Source of the DNA: Seongchinamella unica
Lineage (GTDB): Bacteria > Pseudomonadota > Gammaproteobacteria > Pseudomonadales > Halieaceae
NCBI RefSeq assembly: GCF_004354085.1
Contig: NZ_SMSE01000002.1
Coordinates: 868,001-932,000, forward strand
Length of the DNA: 64,000 bases
Reading direction: 5' to 3'
Each line of letters begins with the position of its first letter. The stretch's first letter is position 1. Positions 55,985 through 64,000 of the stretch are shown here, piece by piece. The position numbers and the translations under genes are program-made. Below the pieces are notes generated by a model. That model was given only the letters and a program-made list of their open reading frames with translations. It had not been told where the DNA came from and searched no databases.

Positions 55985-56977
55985 ATGTACCAGATTGCTG
56001 CCCTGCTCTACCCACAGGCCCTAGCCACCAGTATTACCCTGCCGCTGGAAATATTGCGTGCGGCTTCGCAGATTGCCCGGGTAAAATCCCGACTCAGCCC
56101 CCGCGTCCACCATATACTCGCCGCCGCCAACCGGAAGCCGGTCAGCCTGTTCGGCGGCCTCACCCTCAACCCTGACCTCGGCTATGCGCAACTCCCGCCC
56201 CTGGACCTGTTGATCATCCCCGCGATCTGGCGTAACCCGGTCGCGGTTATCAACAGCAGCCGGCCCTGGCTGGACCAGCTCGCCCGCATTGCCGCCAGTG
56301 GCACCCGGGTGTGTGCGGTGGGCACGGGAACCTGTCTGCTGGCGGAAGCGGGCCTTCTGGACGGAAAACCGGCCACCACCCACTGGAACTACCTCAGTCG
56401 TTTTGCCAGCGACTACCCGAAAGTACAACTGAAATCGCGTCACCTGATTACCCAGAGCGACAATATCTACTGCGTCGGTAGCGTCAACTCGATCGCCGAC
56501 CTGATGGTTCATGTGGTTGAAGACTGGTATGGCAGCGGCGTTGCCCGCGCGGTTGAGAACCAGTTCTCGCCGGAGATACGACGCCCGTTCCGGGCGGCGG
56601 CCTACCAGAATGAAGGTGAGCAGAGCCATCATGACGAAACGGTCCTCGAGGCACAGCAGTGGCTGCAGGAAAGACTCGCCGACAAACCGACCGTGGAAAT
56701 GGTGGCCAGCGAACTGGGGATCAGCGCGCGCACACTCAACCGTCGCTTTCGCCAGGCCACTGGCCAGAGCCCCCGGGCCTGGCTGCAGCGATTGCGGGTG
56801 CAACAGGCCCGGGAGCTTTTACGCCACTCCAACCTGACTCTGTCGGAAGTCGCCTGGCAGGTCGGCCTGCAGGACGTGAGCCATTTCGGCAAGCTGTTTC
56901 GCGAGCACGTGGGCATGACTCCGGGCGCTTACCGGGAAGCCGTCCGCGGCAAATTGTTTGTCCCGGAACGCGCTTGA
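55985..56977 (+). CDS. GlxA-family AraC-type transcriptional regulator
   Basis: A 330-residue regulator. The N-terminal DJ-1/PfpI-like domain (about 1-190, with GTGTCLLAEAGLLDGKPATTHW) lacks obvious enzymatic use. The C-terminal AraC pair of helix-turn-helices (about 220-315) has LGISARTLNRRFRQATGQSP and VGLQDVSHFGKLFREHVGM. It is divergent from fabY. Its effector is unknown, and control of the neighbouring lipid genes is only a possibility. Confidence 0.9.
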   Translation: MYQIAALLYPQALATSITLPLEILRAASQIARVKSRLSPRVHHILAAANRKPVSLFGGLTLNPDLGYAQLPPLDLLIIPAIWRNPVAVINSSRPWLDQLARIAASGTRVCAVGTGTCLLAEAGLLDGKPATTHWNYLSRFASDYPKVQLKSRHLITQSDNIYCVGSVNSIADLMVHVVEDWYGSGVARAVENQFSPEIRRPFRAAAYQNEGEQSHHDETVLEAQQWLQERLADKPTVEMVASELGISARTLNRRFRQATGQSPRAWLQRLRVQQARELLRHSNLTLSEVAWQVGLQDVSHFGKLFREHVGMTPGAYREAVRGKLFVPERA

Positions 56978-57156
56978 GGAAAACAGGCGCCTGTGGCTAA
57001 ATGGGCGCCCTGTTCGCTCCACCGGCTCACGCAATCAACTCAGCCTCCTGTGTGCCCTGCAAAAGCCGGGCAGGAAGCGCGGCGTAGGCGCCCTCTGCAT
57101 TGGCGCTGGTCAAGCGGCAGCCGTCGCTATCGAACTCAACTGAAAGGTATCAGCCA

Positions 57157-58269
57157 ATGGCTTTGTCCAGCGTACCGGATATTCTCGACGACATTCGTGC
57201 CGGAAAAATGGTCATTCTCATGGATGACGAGGACCGGGAGAATGAAGGTGACCTGATTGTTGCCGCCGAGGCAGTCACCCCGGAAATCATCACCTTTTTT
57301 TCCAGCGAGGCCTGTGGACTGATCTGCATGCCGATTACCGACGAGCGCGCCCGCCAGCTGCAACTGCCGCTGATGGTCAGGGACAACCGGTCCCAGCACG
57401 AGACCAATTTCACCGTCTCTATCGATGCCGCGGAAAAAAAAGGCCCCGGCATCAGTTCCGTGCAGCGCGCCCATACCGTGCTGACAGCGGTGGCCGCCAA
57501 TGCCAAACCTGCTGACATCAATCAGCCGGGACACATCTTCCCGCTGGTGGCCAAGCCGGGTGGCGTCCTGCGCCGCGCTGGCCACACCGAGGCCGGAGTG
57601 GACCTGGCGCGCATGGCAGGTTTCGAGCCAGCTGCCCTGATCGTGGAAATCATGAATGAAGACGGCACCATGGCCCGACGCCCGGAATTGGAAGTCTTCG
57701 CCGAAAAGCACGGTCTTCGCATGGGGACCATCGCCGACCTGATCGAGTATCGCGCCCTCCATGAGCAGTCCGTGGAACTGAGAAACTCGAAGACGGTCGA
57801 CACCGAGTTCGGGCCGTTTGAGCTCCACACCTTCCTCGACCTGATTGACGACACCGTGCACTACGCCATGACCTGTGGCGATATCTCCGAGGACGAAGAT
57901 GTGCTGGTGCGGGTGCAGGCACAGAACACCCTCCGCGATGTGCTCGCTACACGGATCGAAGGGTCTGAAGGCTGGTCTTACCGGCGGGCCATGGAAGCAG
58001 TGGCCGCCGAAGGCAAGGGCGTGGTGGTGCTTATTGGCCAGGAGGTCAGTCCCGAACAGGCACTGGCGGAAGTCATCCAGTTCCCCGAGCCCCCGAGCGT
58101 TACCGGCCCGGCAGACACGGCTGGCCAGCAAAACTACCGGGTGATCGGTACCGGATCACAAATCCTCAAGCGCCTGGGCGTCGGTAAAATGCGCCTGATG
58201 TCGGCACCGGTGCACTTCAACGCCCTGTCGGGCTTCAACCTGGAAGTCACTGACTTCGTGCAGCCCTGA
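57157..58269 (+). CDS. ribBA: 3,4-dihydroxy-2-butanone-4-phosphate synthase with degenerate GTP cyclohydrolase II half
   Basis: A 370-residue protein. The N-terminal half is a complete DHBP synthase: DDEDRENEGDLIVAAE, then RRAGHTEAGVDLARMAG. The C-terminal half keeps the fold of cyclohydrolase II (ELHTFLDL, VRVQAQNTL). It lacks the three zinc cysteines of the CxSE/CDC motif, so cyclohydrolase activity is unlikely. Pseudomonas has the same layout. It makes the four-carbon precursor of riboflavin. ATG 57157 follows AAAGG; the upstream frame from 57100 lacks support. No FMN riboswitch was seen upstream. Confidence 0.9.
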   Translation: MALSSVPDILDDIRAGKMVILMDDEDRENEGDLIVAAEAVTPEIITFFSSEACGLICMPITDERARQLQLPLMVRDNRSQHETNFTVSIDAAEKKGPGISSVQRAHTVLTAVAANAKPADINQPGHIFPLVAKPGGVLRRAGHTEAGVDLARMAGFEPAALIVEIMNEDGTMARRPELEVFAEKHGLRMGTIADLIEYRALHEQSVELRNSKTVDTEFGPFELHTFLDLIDDTVHYAMTCGDISEDEDVLVRVQAQNTLRDVLATRIEGSEGWSYRRAMEAVAAEGKGVVVLIGQEVSPEQALAEVIQFPEPPSVTGPADTAGQQNYRVIGTGSQILKRLGVGKMRLMSAPVHFNALSGFNLEVTDFVQP

Positions 58270-58306
58270 GCATCTGCCGCCGGCTGCCGGGCCCTGCCCC
58301 TGATAC

Positions 58307-58330
58307 GAAAACCCCCGCATTCGCGGGGGT
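58307..58330. terminator. Bidirectional terminator between ribBA and the acylase gene
   Basis: ACCCCCGC / GCGGGGGT (58311-58318 with 58323-58330), 4-nt loop. AAAA precedes it on the plus strand, giving TTTT after the stem on the minus strand. It ends the acylase transcript best. Confidence 0.7.
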
Positions 58331-58334
58331 CGGC

Positions 58335-60806
58335 TCATCCCTCCTCGATGGTCACTCGCCTGATCTCCTGGGCGTCCCGCTCCGCCTCGCAGAACGGCAT
58401 GTCGATCCAGCCGCTCTCGGAATACAGCCGTGTAGCATCAGCGTAATGCGGTGAGGCGGGATCGGTAGACTGCGAGTAGGTCAGCACGGCGTTGGCGTCG
58501 GGACAGTCCGTTTCATCCCAGCTGACCGCCTGGATGTAGCTGTTTCCGGCACGTACGTCAGAGTAGCCCTCACCCTCGACAAAGCCGGCGCTGATCACGC
58601 TGAACAGCATCGAGCCGGATCCGCCGGGCAGAGGAATACGCTCACCGTTCTTCTCGATGAACTGTACTTCGCCCCAGGTCGCATCCAGGGCGATACCATT
58701 GTCCTCAAATACGGCAACCGCGTCGGCCAAGCCCTGTCGCACTGATTCCACCACTGCAGCGTCTCCGGTGTTCAGCGTATTGGGCGTATTGACCGGATCG
58801 GTGGCGTCGAACGGCACCGCCCAGAGGTTGTTCAGGCTTCTCACCCGCTGCCAGAATTCGTAAAAAATATGGCCGCCAACGCTGTCAATCTGGTGGCGTT
58901 TGTCCCAGGACGCCAGAATCTTGCAGGCAGAAGCCATGGTGGCATTAGAGCTACCGTAGACAGACCAGTCACTCACTCCGTCACAAATACCGACGACATC
59001 GTCGTTGATCAACTCAGCGGCATGGTTGCGTGCCGAGGTCAGGATGTCGCGCACCTGCTGGTTGGTAAAGCCATCACCCTCCAGGTCATCCTCCCCTGCC
59101 AGGCGCTGCTCTGCCTGTACAAAGGTGAGTCGGGTGCGGATGGTCTGCTGGTATTCTTCAGGACCGATGGCCCGGGTAAAGCCGGTGAGCAGGTTACGCG
59201 GGTTGGGCAACCAGTAGCTGTCGTTGGCGTTGGCCGCGTACTGCGTGGTCCGCAGCTTGGGAAGGTTGTCGAAACCCAGCAGGTTTTCCGGTGCGCCCTC
59301 ATCGTTGCCCAGCTGGCAGTCGGGGTCCGAGCCATCCAGGGTCACAATGCTCGCCACCGCGAGAATAGGTGCGGCGATGGGGCCGCGCACGCAGCTATCA
59401 ATCAGCTGTTGCGACGCGTTGGGTACTGCGGAAATGTCGCCATAGAAGCCTTCGCCATGGCGATCGGCAGCGATGGTGTTAACCCAGGGAATACCGATGG
59501 TTTTGGTGGCCTCGAGAATGTCATCGAGGCCCTGTGCCTGGCCGAAGGCAATCCAGTTTTCCAGACCCCGCATGTTTTCCCGATTGGCATCATTGAACGC
59601 GAAGATGGTGCCGTTAAAGGTCGGCCAGCCACCGAAGGCTGCAAGCTGGTTACCCAGGTCGGCAATGGTACCGAACTGGCTCTGGTAAAACGTGTGCTCA
59701 ACGGTCTGGCCGTCCCCGTCCACTGCACCGACGGTGACGGGTTCAAGATCAACCAGTTCGTCGCCAAAGTAGTACTGCAGGGGATTGTCCGGGTTGACTT
59801 CCAGTTCATGCAGGGTAAAACGACGGGCGGTAGAGACCGTGTGGCTCCAGGCGGTGTCCTTGTTGAAACCAATGTTGGCCAGCGGAATACCGAACAGGCC
59901 CGCCCCCATCACGTCGTATTCACCGGGAATCGTGTAGTGCGCCATGAAAAAGCGGTTCACGCCCTGCCAGGGAAAGTGCGGGTTCCCGTAGAGCACACCG
60001 CTGTCGAATCCGGCCGCGTCCCGACCGATCCCGTAGGCGTTGCTGCCCAGCACTTCAGTGGAGGGGAAACCAAAGCCCGCCAGCAGCTGTTCAGGCGTGG
60101 TGGCGGCGATCTGGGCCAATGCCTGTCGGCGCATCTCCTCCGACCGCGGCGTCAGGGCGGCGACGGTATCAGCGGGGGGCGCTGCAGCCACCAATTCGCG
60201 ATAGAAAGGATCCGCCGAGGCGCGCAGAATGGTCTTGTGGCCCGACTTCAGGGCATCATCGAGGGTAACAGGCCTGACCCAGGCTTCGCCCCGGCAGCCT
60301 TCCTCTCCCTCGGCAAGATTATCCACCCCGGTATCAGCCAGGTAACGGCTGATACCGGCGGCGTAGCCCTCAAACAGGGCCAGGCCACGCTCGGTCATCT
60401 GCGCCTTGATCCGCTCCAGCGCGGCATCGGTGTTATAGAGTCGCATCACGAAGTCGAATTCCAGGTTGCCGTCGTCACCCAGATATTCTGCCGACTGGCC
60501 GTTGGCCCGCACCACGTCGCGCATATAACTGCAAAAGTTCTGCTCGGCAAACGCGTAGCCAGCACCGTAGCCGAGGCTGCCCCAGTCATCGGCGGTCACA
60601 TGCGGGATGCCGTACTCGGTCCAGACAATATCCGCCTGGTAGGTCAGCTCTGGTTCCGGCGGTTCAACCACGGGCGGCTCCACCGGGTCACGGCGGTCAG
60701 AGGAATCGCTGCAGGCGATAACGACAAGAGAAACAAGACTGATCAGTGGCAGCCGGAGGCTAGCGGGAAGGGAGAGGTTCAAGGGGGCACCTGTGAATAG
60801 CAACAT
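58335..60806 (-). CDS. Penicillin acylase-family (acyl-amide hydrolase) lipoprotein
   Basis: An 823-residue Ntn-hydrolase of the penicillin acylase/aculeacin A acylase family. The autocleavage and nucleophile Ser follow Gly in VLGSNAYGIG (about 256-265), which divides alpha (before) and beta chains. The N-terminus ends a helix with VVIACSDSSD, a lipobox-type Cys, then an acidic/proline linker. Family members deacylate N-acyl-homoserine lactones or cyclic peptides. The lipid anchor is less common in this family. The substrate is unknown. Confidence 0.85.
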   Translation of the reverse strand: MLLFTGAPLNLSLPASLRLPLISLVSLVVIACSDSSDRRDPVEPPVVEPPEPELTYQADIVWTEYGIPHVTADDWGSLGYGAGYAFAEQNFCSYMRDVVRANGQSAEYLGDDGNLEFDFVMRLYNTDAALERIKAQMTERGLALFEGYAAGISRYLADTGVDNLAEGEEGCRGEAWVRPVTLDDALKSGHKTILRASADPFYRELVAAAPPADTVAALTPRSEEMRRQALAQIAATTPEQLLAGFGFPSTEVLGSNAYGIGRDAAGFDSGVLYGNPHFPWQGVNRFFMAHYTIPGEYDVMGAGLFGIPLANIGFNKDTAWSHTVSTARRFTLHELEVNPDNPLQYYFGDELVDLEPVTVGAVDGDGQTVEHTFYQSQFGTIADLGNQLAAFGGWPTFNGTIFAFNDANRENMRGLENWIAFGQAQGLDDILEATKTIGIPWVNTIAADRHGEGFYGDISAVPNASQQLIDSCVRGPIAAPILAVASIVTLDGSDPDCQLGNDEGAPENLLGFDNLPKLRTTQYAANANDSYWLPNPRNLLTGFTRAIGPEEYQQTIRTRLTFVQAEQRLAGEDDLEGDGFTNQQVRDILTSARNHAAELINDDVVGICDGVSDWSVYGSSNATMASACKILASWDKRHQIDSVGGHIFYEFWQRVRSLNNLWAVPFDATDPVNTPNTLNTGDAAVVESVRQGLADAVAVFEDNGIALDATWGEVQFIEKNGERIPLPGGSGSMLFSVISAGFVEGEGYSDVRAGNSYIQAVSWDETDCPDANAVLTYSQSTDPASPHYADATRLYSESGWIDMPFCEAERDAQEIRRVTIEEG

Positions 60807-60912
60807 GGACTAATTATTGCGCTCATTCTACCTTGCCAGTGGCTTCGATCATACAAGGTGCGGACGACTTCAGCAGTCTAATCCGGCCAGCAGCCGGTAG
60901 TATGTGGCCAGT

Positions 60913-61677
60913 TCAGAGGTTGCGAAAATCGGGTGCCCGCTTTTCCATGAAGGCGGTGATCGCCTCGATGTTTTCCGCGGAGCCCGCCTGCCTGGCCATG
61001 GCCTGCTGTTCCGCCGCCATGGCGGCCTTGATCGCCGGCAGATGATGCATTCTCAGGCTGCGTTTGATCTCCCGCAACGAGTTGACCGGCCACCGGGCGA
61101 TTTCCCTGGCCCTGGCCAGCGCATGGCCCCGCAGTTCCTGCTCTGGCAGCACGGCGGCAATGATGCCCAGCGCCAGGGCTTTGTCGGCGTCCACCCATTC
61201 GGCGGTGTAGAACAGTTCAGCGGCTTTTTGCGCACCGATGTTGGCCTGCAGCATGTAACTGCTGCCCCACTCCGGCGCCAGCCCGAGGCTGGCAAAGGGC
61301 AGGCGCAGGCGCAGGGTATCGGCTGCATAGACAATGTCTGCGTGGAACAGCACCGTGGCGCCTCCGCCAACCGCAACCCCCTGTGCCGCCGCCACCAGCG
61401 GCTTGTCGAACTCGGCTACCGCCAGCGCCGCCGCGTTGAACAGAGCCTGTGGATCGGTATCCGGTTCACCGAAACTCGCGAGGTCGGCGCCGGCGCAAAA
61501 ATGCTCTCCGTTACCGCAAAGCAACGCACAGACGATTGTGTCGTCCTCGGCGGCAGCGCGAAATACATCGCGAATACCCGCCCACATGGCACTGTTGATG
61601 GCGTTCTTCTTCTGCGGGCGGTTAAAGCTAATAACCAGCACACCATCCATATTTTCACTGTGAATGTACTGGGTCAT
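60913..61677 (-). CDS. Enoyl-CoA hydratase/isomerase family protein
   Basis: A 254-residue crotonase. Oxyanion-hole motifs are GEHFCAGADLASF and GVAVGGGATVLFHADI, and a Glu is in GLAPEWGSSYML. It would act on a CoA-thioester double bond. Six bp separate it from the nitroreductase gene upstream, and a second crotonase lies beyond, so an acyl-CoA operon with the ligase at 63470 is likely. The specific reaction is not readable. Confidence 0.88.
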   Translation of the reverse strand: MTQYIHSENMDGVLVISFNRPQKKNAINSAMWAGIRDVFRAAAEDDTIVCALLCGNGEHFCAGADLASFGEPDTDPQALFNAAALAVAEFDKPLVAAAQGVAVGGGATVLFHADIVYAADTLRLRLPFASLGLAPEWGSSYMLQANIGAQKAAELFYTAEWVDADKALALGIIAAVLPEQELRGHALARAREIARWPVNSLREIKRSLRMHHLPAIKAAMAAEQQAMARQAGSAENIEAITAFMEKRAPDFRNL

Positions 61678-61683
61678 ACGGAC

Positions 61684-62361
61684 CTACCGGTGAAAAGTAA
61701 CGGTGTCGGACAAGGGGGCGCGGTCGGTGATGCAGGTATTTGCCGGCTCATCCGGGTCCGGGTAACCAAAGGAAATGCCGAACAGCAGTTTGTGGGAGGC
61801 GTCCAGCGCCAGGGTCTCACGCACCAGTTCCACCTGGAAGCTGAGCGCGGTTTGCGGGCAGCTGCCAAGGCCATGGGCGGTCAGGGCCAGCATGAGGGTC
61901 TGGGCATACATGCCCAGGTCGGCCGCTTCGCGCAGGCCGAAGGGCTCAGGCAGGAACAGAAACGCCGCGTGGGGGGCGCCGAAAAACGTGAAATTGCGCA
62001 TGAATTGCTCATGCCGGGCGGCCTTGTCCTCCCGGGCGATACCCGCGGCGTCGTAGAGCGCGGCCGCTGCGCCGTATTGCCTCTGCTTGTAGACGCCGTC
62101 ATAAACACCGTCATAGGGGAAGTCCATGCTCATCTTGCCCGCCATAAACTGGCTGGGCATCTCCTGGCGCAGGTACTCCAGCTTTGCACCGGACACCACG
62201 TGAACACTCCAGGGCTGGGTATTGCAGTTACTGGGCGCACGCTGGGCGCAGGCGAAAATATCCTCCAGCATCGACTGGTCCAGCTCCCGTGGCAGAAATC
62301 CACGCAGAGAACGACGCTGGTTGACGATGGTGGTAAAAGCCTGACTTAAATCATCCGACAT
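61684..62361 (-). CDS. Nitroreductase family protein
   Basis: About 225 residues of a flavin-dependent nitroreductase fold. It has QRRSLRGFLPR near the start, CAQRAPSNCNTQPW for FMN, and HGLGSCPQTALSF and GISFGYPDPDEPAN near the end. It may reduce nitro or enone groups with NAD(P)H. ATG 62361 fits the family start; an ATG at 62406 adds 15 residues. It sits between two crotonase genes. Confidence 0.87.
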   Translation of the reverse strand: MSDDLSQAFTTIVNQRRSLRGFLPRELDQSMLEDIFACAQRAPSNCNTQPWSVHVVSGAKLEYLRQEMPSQFMAGKMSMDFPYDGVYDGVYKQRQYGAAAALYDAAGIAREDKAARHEQFMRNFTFFGAPHAAFLFLPEPFGLREAADLGMYAQTLMLALTAHGLGSCPQTALSFQVELVRETLALDASHKLLFGISFGYPDPDEPANTCITDRAPLSDTVTFHR

Positions 62362-62409
62362 GGGTATTTCTGCTCTCCGGCTGGCAAGGAGCGACATTAT
62401 GGGCACGGA

Positions 62410-63228
62410 TCAGCTGCCGGTAAACCGGGCGGGACGTTTTTCCTTGAAGGCGCGCATCCCCTCTTTCGCATCGGACGATGCGAACACCGGGCCAGCCAGT
62501 TCATCGGAAGCAAGCATGGCTTTTTCTTCCGGCATACATTCCTGGTGTTCACGCAGCGACCTGACCACCGCTTTGACTGCCAGCGGCCCGTTCTGGCATA
62601 TCCTGTCTGCGTACGCTTGCGCCGCTGCCAGGGTGGTGCCGGCAGGAACGACCTTGTTGACAAGACCGAAGTCCAGCGCCTGCCGGGCGCTAATGTGCTC
62701 GCCACAAAGCAGCATCTCCGCCGCCAGGCAGTAGGGAATCTGCCGACGCAGGCGAATGGTCGATCCGGACATGGGGTAGAGACCCCGTGCGACCTCGGTA
62801 ATGCCAAAGATGGCGTTATCCGCAGCCACGCGAATGTCGGTGCCCTGCAGAATTTCGGTACCCCCCGCCAGGGCGTAGCCCTCCACTGCCAGTATCAGCG
62901 GCTTGCAGGGGCGGTTATCGCGCAACAAGGCCTGCCAGTGGACATTGGGAACCTCCGCCATCACCGCCATGAACTCCTCGGTGGACCGCTGTTCACCATC
63001 GGCTCCCGCCTTGAGGTCCATTCCGGCGCAGAACGTGTCGCCGTTGGCGGTAAGAATGGCGCAGTAGAGCTCGTCGTTCTCATCCAGCAGTCGCCACGCC
63101 TTGTACATACCCAGCAGCATTTCCGGACTGAAGGCATTCTTTGCTTCGGGCCGGTTAAGGGTCACGGTCAGCACGTGGCCTTGCTGTTCCACGGTGCAGT
63201 TTCTGGTGCTTATGTCGAGTTCGGGCAT
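62410..63228 (-). CDS. Enoyl-CoA hydratase/isomerase family protein (second)
   Basis: A 272-residue crotonase. Its motifs are GDTFCAGMDLKAG, EGYALAGGTEILQGTDI and EVARGLYPMSGST. It is a different paralogue from that at 60913, with a C-terminal KEKRPARFTG that fits the family's end. It lies 241 bp from the acyl-CoA ligase gene across a repeat region. The exact CoA-ester acted on is unknown. Confidence 0.88.
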   Translation of the reverse strand: MPELDISTRNCTVEQQGHVLTVTLNRPEAKNAFSPEMLLGMYKAWRLLDENDELYCAILTANGDTFCAGMDLKAGADGEQRSTEEFMAVMAEVPNVHWQALLRDNRPCKPLILAVEGYALAGGTEILQGTDIRVAADNAIFGITEVARGLYPMSGSTIRLRRQIPYCLAAEMLLCGEHISARQALDFGLVNKVVPAGTTLAAAQAYADRICQNGPLAVKAVVRSLREHQECMPEEKAMLASDELAGPVFASSDAKEGMRAFKEKRPARFTGS

Positions 63229-63280
63229 GGATCGGGGTCCGTTTTCTGGTTAGGTGAGTCAGGTCAGCTTACTGAAGTCA

Positions 63281-63309
63281 CTGGATCCCCGCCTTCGCGG
63301 GGATGACGA
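63281..63309. repeat. REP-like palindrome next to a tandem repeat
   Basis: ATCCCCGC / GCGGGGAT around CTTC, flanked by CTGG and GACGA. The same element as 46373-46401. Its right end runs into the 19-bp tandem array. Confidence 0.8.
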
Positions 63310-63465
63310 TATGGGGCCGGGATGACGATATGGGGCCGGGATGACGATATGGGGCCGGGATGACGATAAGGGGCCGGGGTGACGATACAGGGCCGGGATG
63401 ACGATAAGGGGCCGGGGTGACGATACAGGGTCGGGGTGGTTAACCGGGGCCCGGGTGACGATAGC
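63300..63465. repeat. 19-bp tandem repeat array, about 8.7 copies
   Basis: Unit GGGATGACGATATGGGGCC repeats without spacer from 63300. Units 1-3 are identical; units 4-7 alternate AAG and CAG after GAT and GGA/GGG at the start; unit 8 and the final partial unit are more diverged. No ORF or promoter was seen inside. It separates the crotonase gene from the ligase gene. Confidence 0.9.
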
Positions 63466-63469
63466 GTCA

Positions 63470-64000
63470 TCATGCGACACGGTGGTTGCCGGCGAGGGCG
63501 ATTTCCAGGGCTTTCGGGTAGGCAGGTTTGCCGCTGGGCGCTCTGGGCACCTCATCCACCACGTGCAGTTCCCTGGGCAGCTTGTAGCCGGCGATATGCT
63601 GGCGGGCGTCAGCCTGCAGTTGTTCCAGGGTAATACTGCTGTCACCGCGCAGGGCCACGACCGCCGCCACCCTGCTGCCGAAACGCTCGTCGGGGGTCGC
63701 CACCACCAGGCAGTCGAAAATCGCCGGGTTGGCCTTCAGTGCCTGCTCCACCTCTTCCGGAAAAATTTTTTCACCGCCACTGTTAATGCAGTTGGAGCCT
63801 CGACCGTAGACCGTAATGCTGTTGTCTTCCTCCAGCCGCGCTTCATCGCCCAGCAACAGCCAGGGTTTACCCTCCACTTCGACGATGGTTTTGGCGGTCT
63901 TCTCGGGATCGTTGTAATACCCCACCGGGATATACCCGCTGCGCGCAAAAATGCCCATTTCGCCCGGCGCAACATGTGCGTGAGGTTCACCCTCGTGATC
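63470..64000 (-). CDS. AMP-binding acyl-CoA synthetase, 5' part outside window
   Basis: 177 C-terminal residues; the frame is open to the right edge. Motifs are GYYNDPEKTAKT, YGRGSNCINSGGEKIFPEEVEQAL (hinge) and PSGKPAYPKAL with the catalytic Lys. These fit the end of a fatty- or aromatic-acid CoA ligase of the FadD type. With the two crotonases downstream, it starts an acyl-CoA pathway. Chain-length preference cannot be judged. Confidence 0.9.
   Translation of the reverse strand, partial: DHEGEPHAHVAPGEMGIFARSGYIPVGYYNDPEKTAKTIVEVEGKPWLLLGDEARLEEDNSITVYGRGSNCINSGGEKIFPEEVEQALKANPAIFDCLVVATPDERFGSRVAAVVALRGDSSITLEQLQADARQHIAGYKLPRELHVVDEVPRAPSGKPAYPKALEIALAGNHRVA

Noticed and set aside
56978-57156. 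FMN riboswitch before ribBA
   Set aside because: The conserved RFN-element segments are absent from these 179 bp.
58869-60800. A 643-codon plus-strand open frame opposite the acylase gene
   Set aside because: It is a mirror frame of the acylase, which has clear catalytic and signal features. The plus frame shows no domain and follows from high-GC codon bias.
63300-63465. CRISPR-like array
   Set aside because: The 19-bp units are contiguous without unique spacers. It is a tandem repeat, not CRISPR; no cas genes are seen.

Overview
The window is about 60% GC and reads as the chromosome of a Pseudomonas-like gammaproteobacterium. The gene orders tig-clpP-clpX-lon-hupB-ppiD, yceD-rpmF...fabD-fabG-acpP-fabF-pabC-mltG-tmk-holB-pilZ and rluC/rne are typical of that group. 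A complete phenol meta-cleavage gene set, two DUF1329 genes, one DUF1302 gene, a FabY-type initiating ketosynthase and a probable exosortase-H substrate suggest a marine aromatic-degrading lineage such as Halieaceae/Spongiibacteraceae. That placement is inference; no rRNA or marker phylogeny is possible here.

Layout. 1-7.5 kb: protein quality control (ppiD partial, hupB, lon, clpX, clpP, tig), all on the minus strand, with a sigma-32-like promoter before lon. 8-9.5 kb: a probable midcut-by-XrtH protein divergent from a sterol-desaturase-family hydroxylase. 9.6-11.5 kb: tRNA-Leu, a phosphomannose-isomerase-like cupin, and an unassigned plus-strand transcript with three hairpins. 11.5-19.8 kb: pilZ, holB, tmk, mltG, pabC and the fatty-acid cluster, in which plsX is missing between rpmF and fabD. 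19.9-25.6 kb: maf, a HAD phosphatase, rluC, rne with a long leader, and tRNA-Ser.

25.9-51.4 kb is the catabolic island. A DmpR-like activator (49.7-51.4 kb) lies directly upstream of, and in the same direction as, dmpKLMNOP (multicomponent phenol hydroxylase). Between them is a textbook sigma-54 promoter with two paired activator sites. Phenol becomes catechol; dmpB opens the ring; dmpC and dmpH (oxalocrotonate branch), then dmpE, dmpG and dmpF carry the product to pyruvate and acetyl-CoA. dmpI (tautomerase) and dmpD (hydrolase) are not in the window. Embedded in the island is an envelope module, YCF48 lipoprotein / MMPL-RND transporter / DUF1302 barrel / DUF1329 periplasmic protein. A second DUF1329 gene follows the phenol hydroxylase genes. 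Two glutathione transferases and a kappa-GST/hydroxychromene-carboxylate-isomerase-like protein sit beside dmpE. A GntR/FCD regulator is divergent from dmpB.

51.6-64 kb: an unrecognised lipoprotein, a small membrane protein, a transglutaminase-like protein, fabY, a GlxA-type AraC regulator, ribBA with a degenerate cyclohydrolase half, a lipoprotein-type penicillin-acylase homologue, and an acyl-CoA group (two crotonases, a nitroreductase, a truncated acyl-CoA synthetase). Short repeats occur in several gaps: a REP-like palindrome in three places, a 21-bp inverted repeat, and about 8.7 copies of a 19-bp tandem repeat next to one REP copy.
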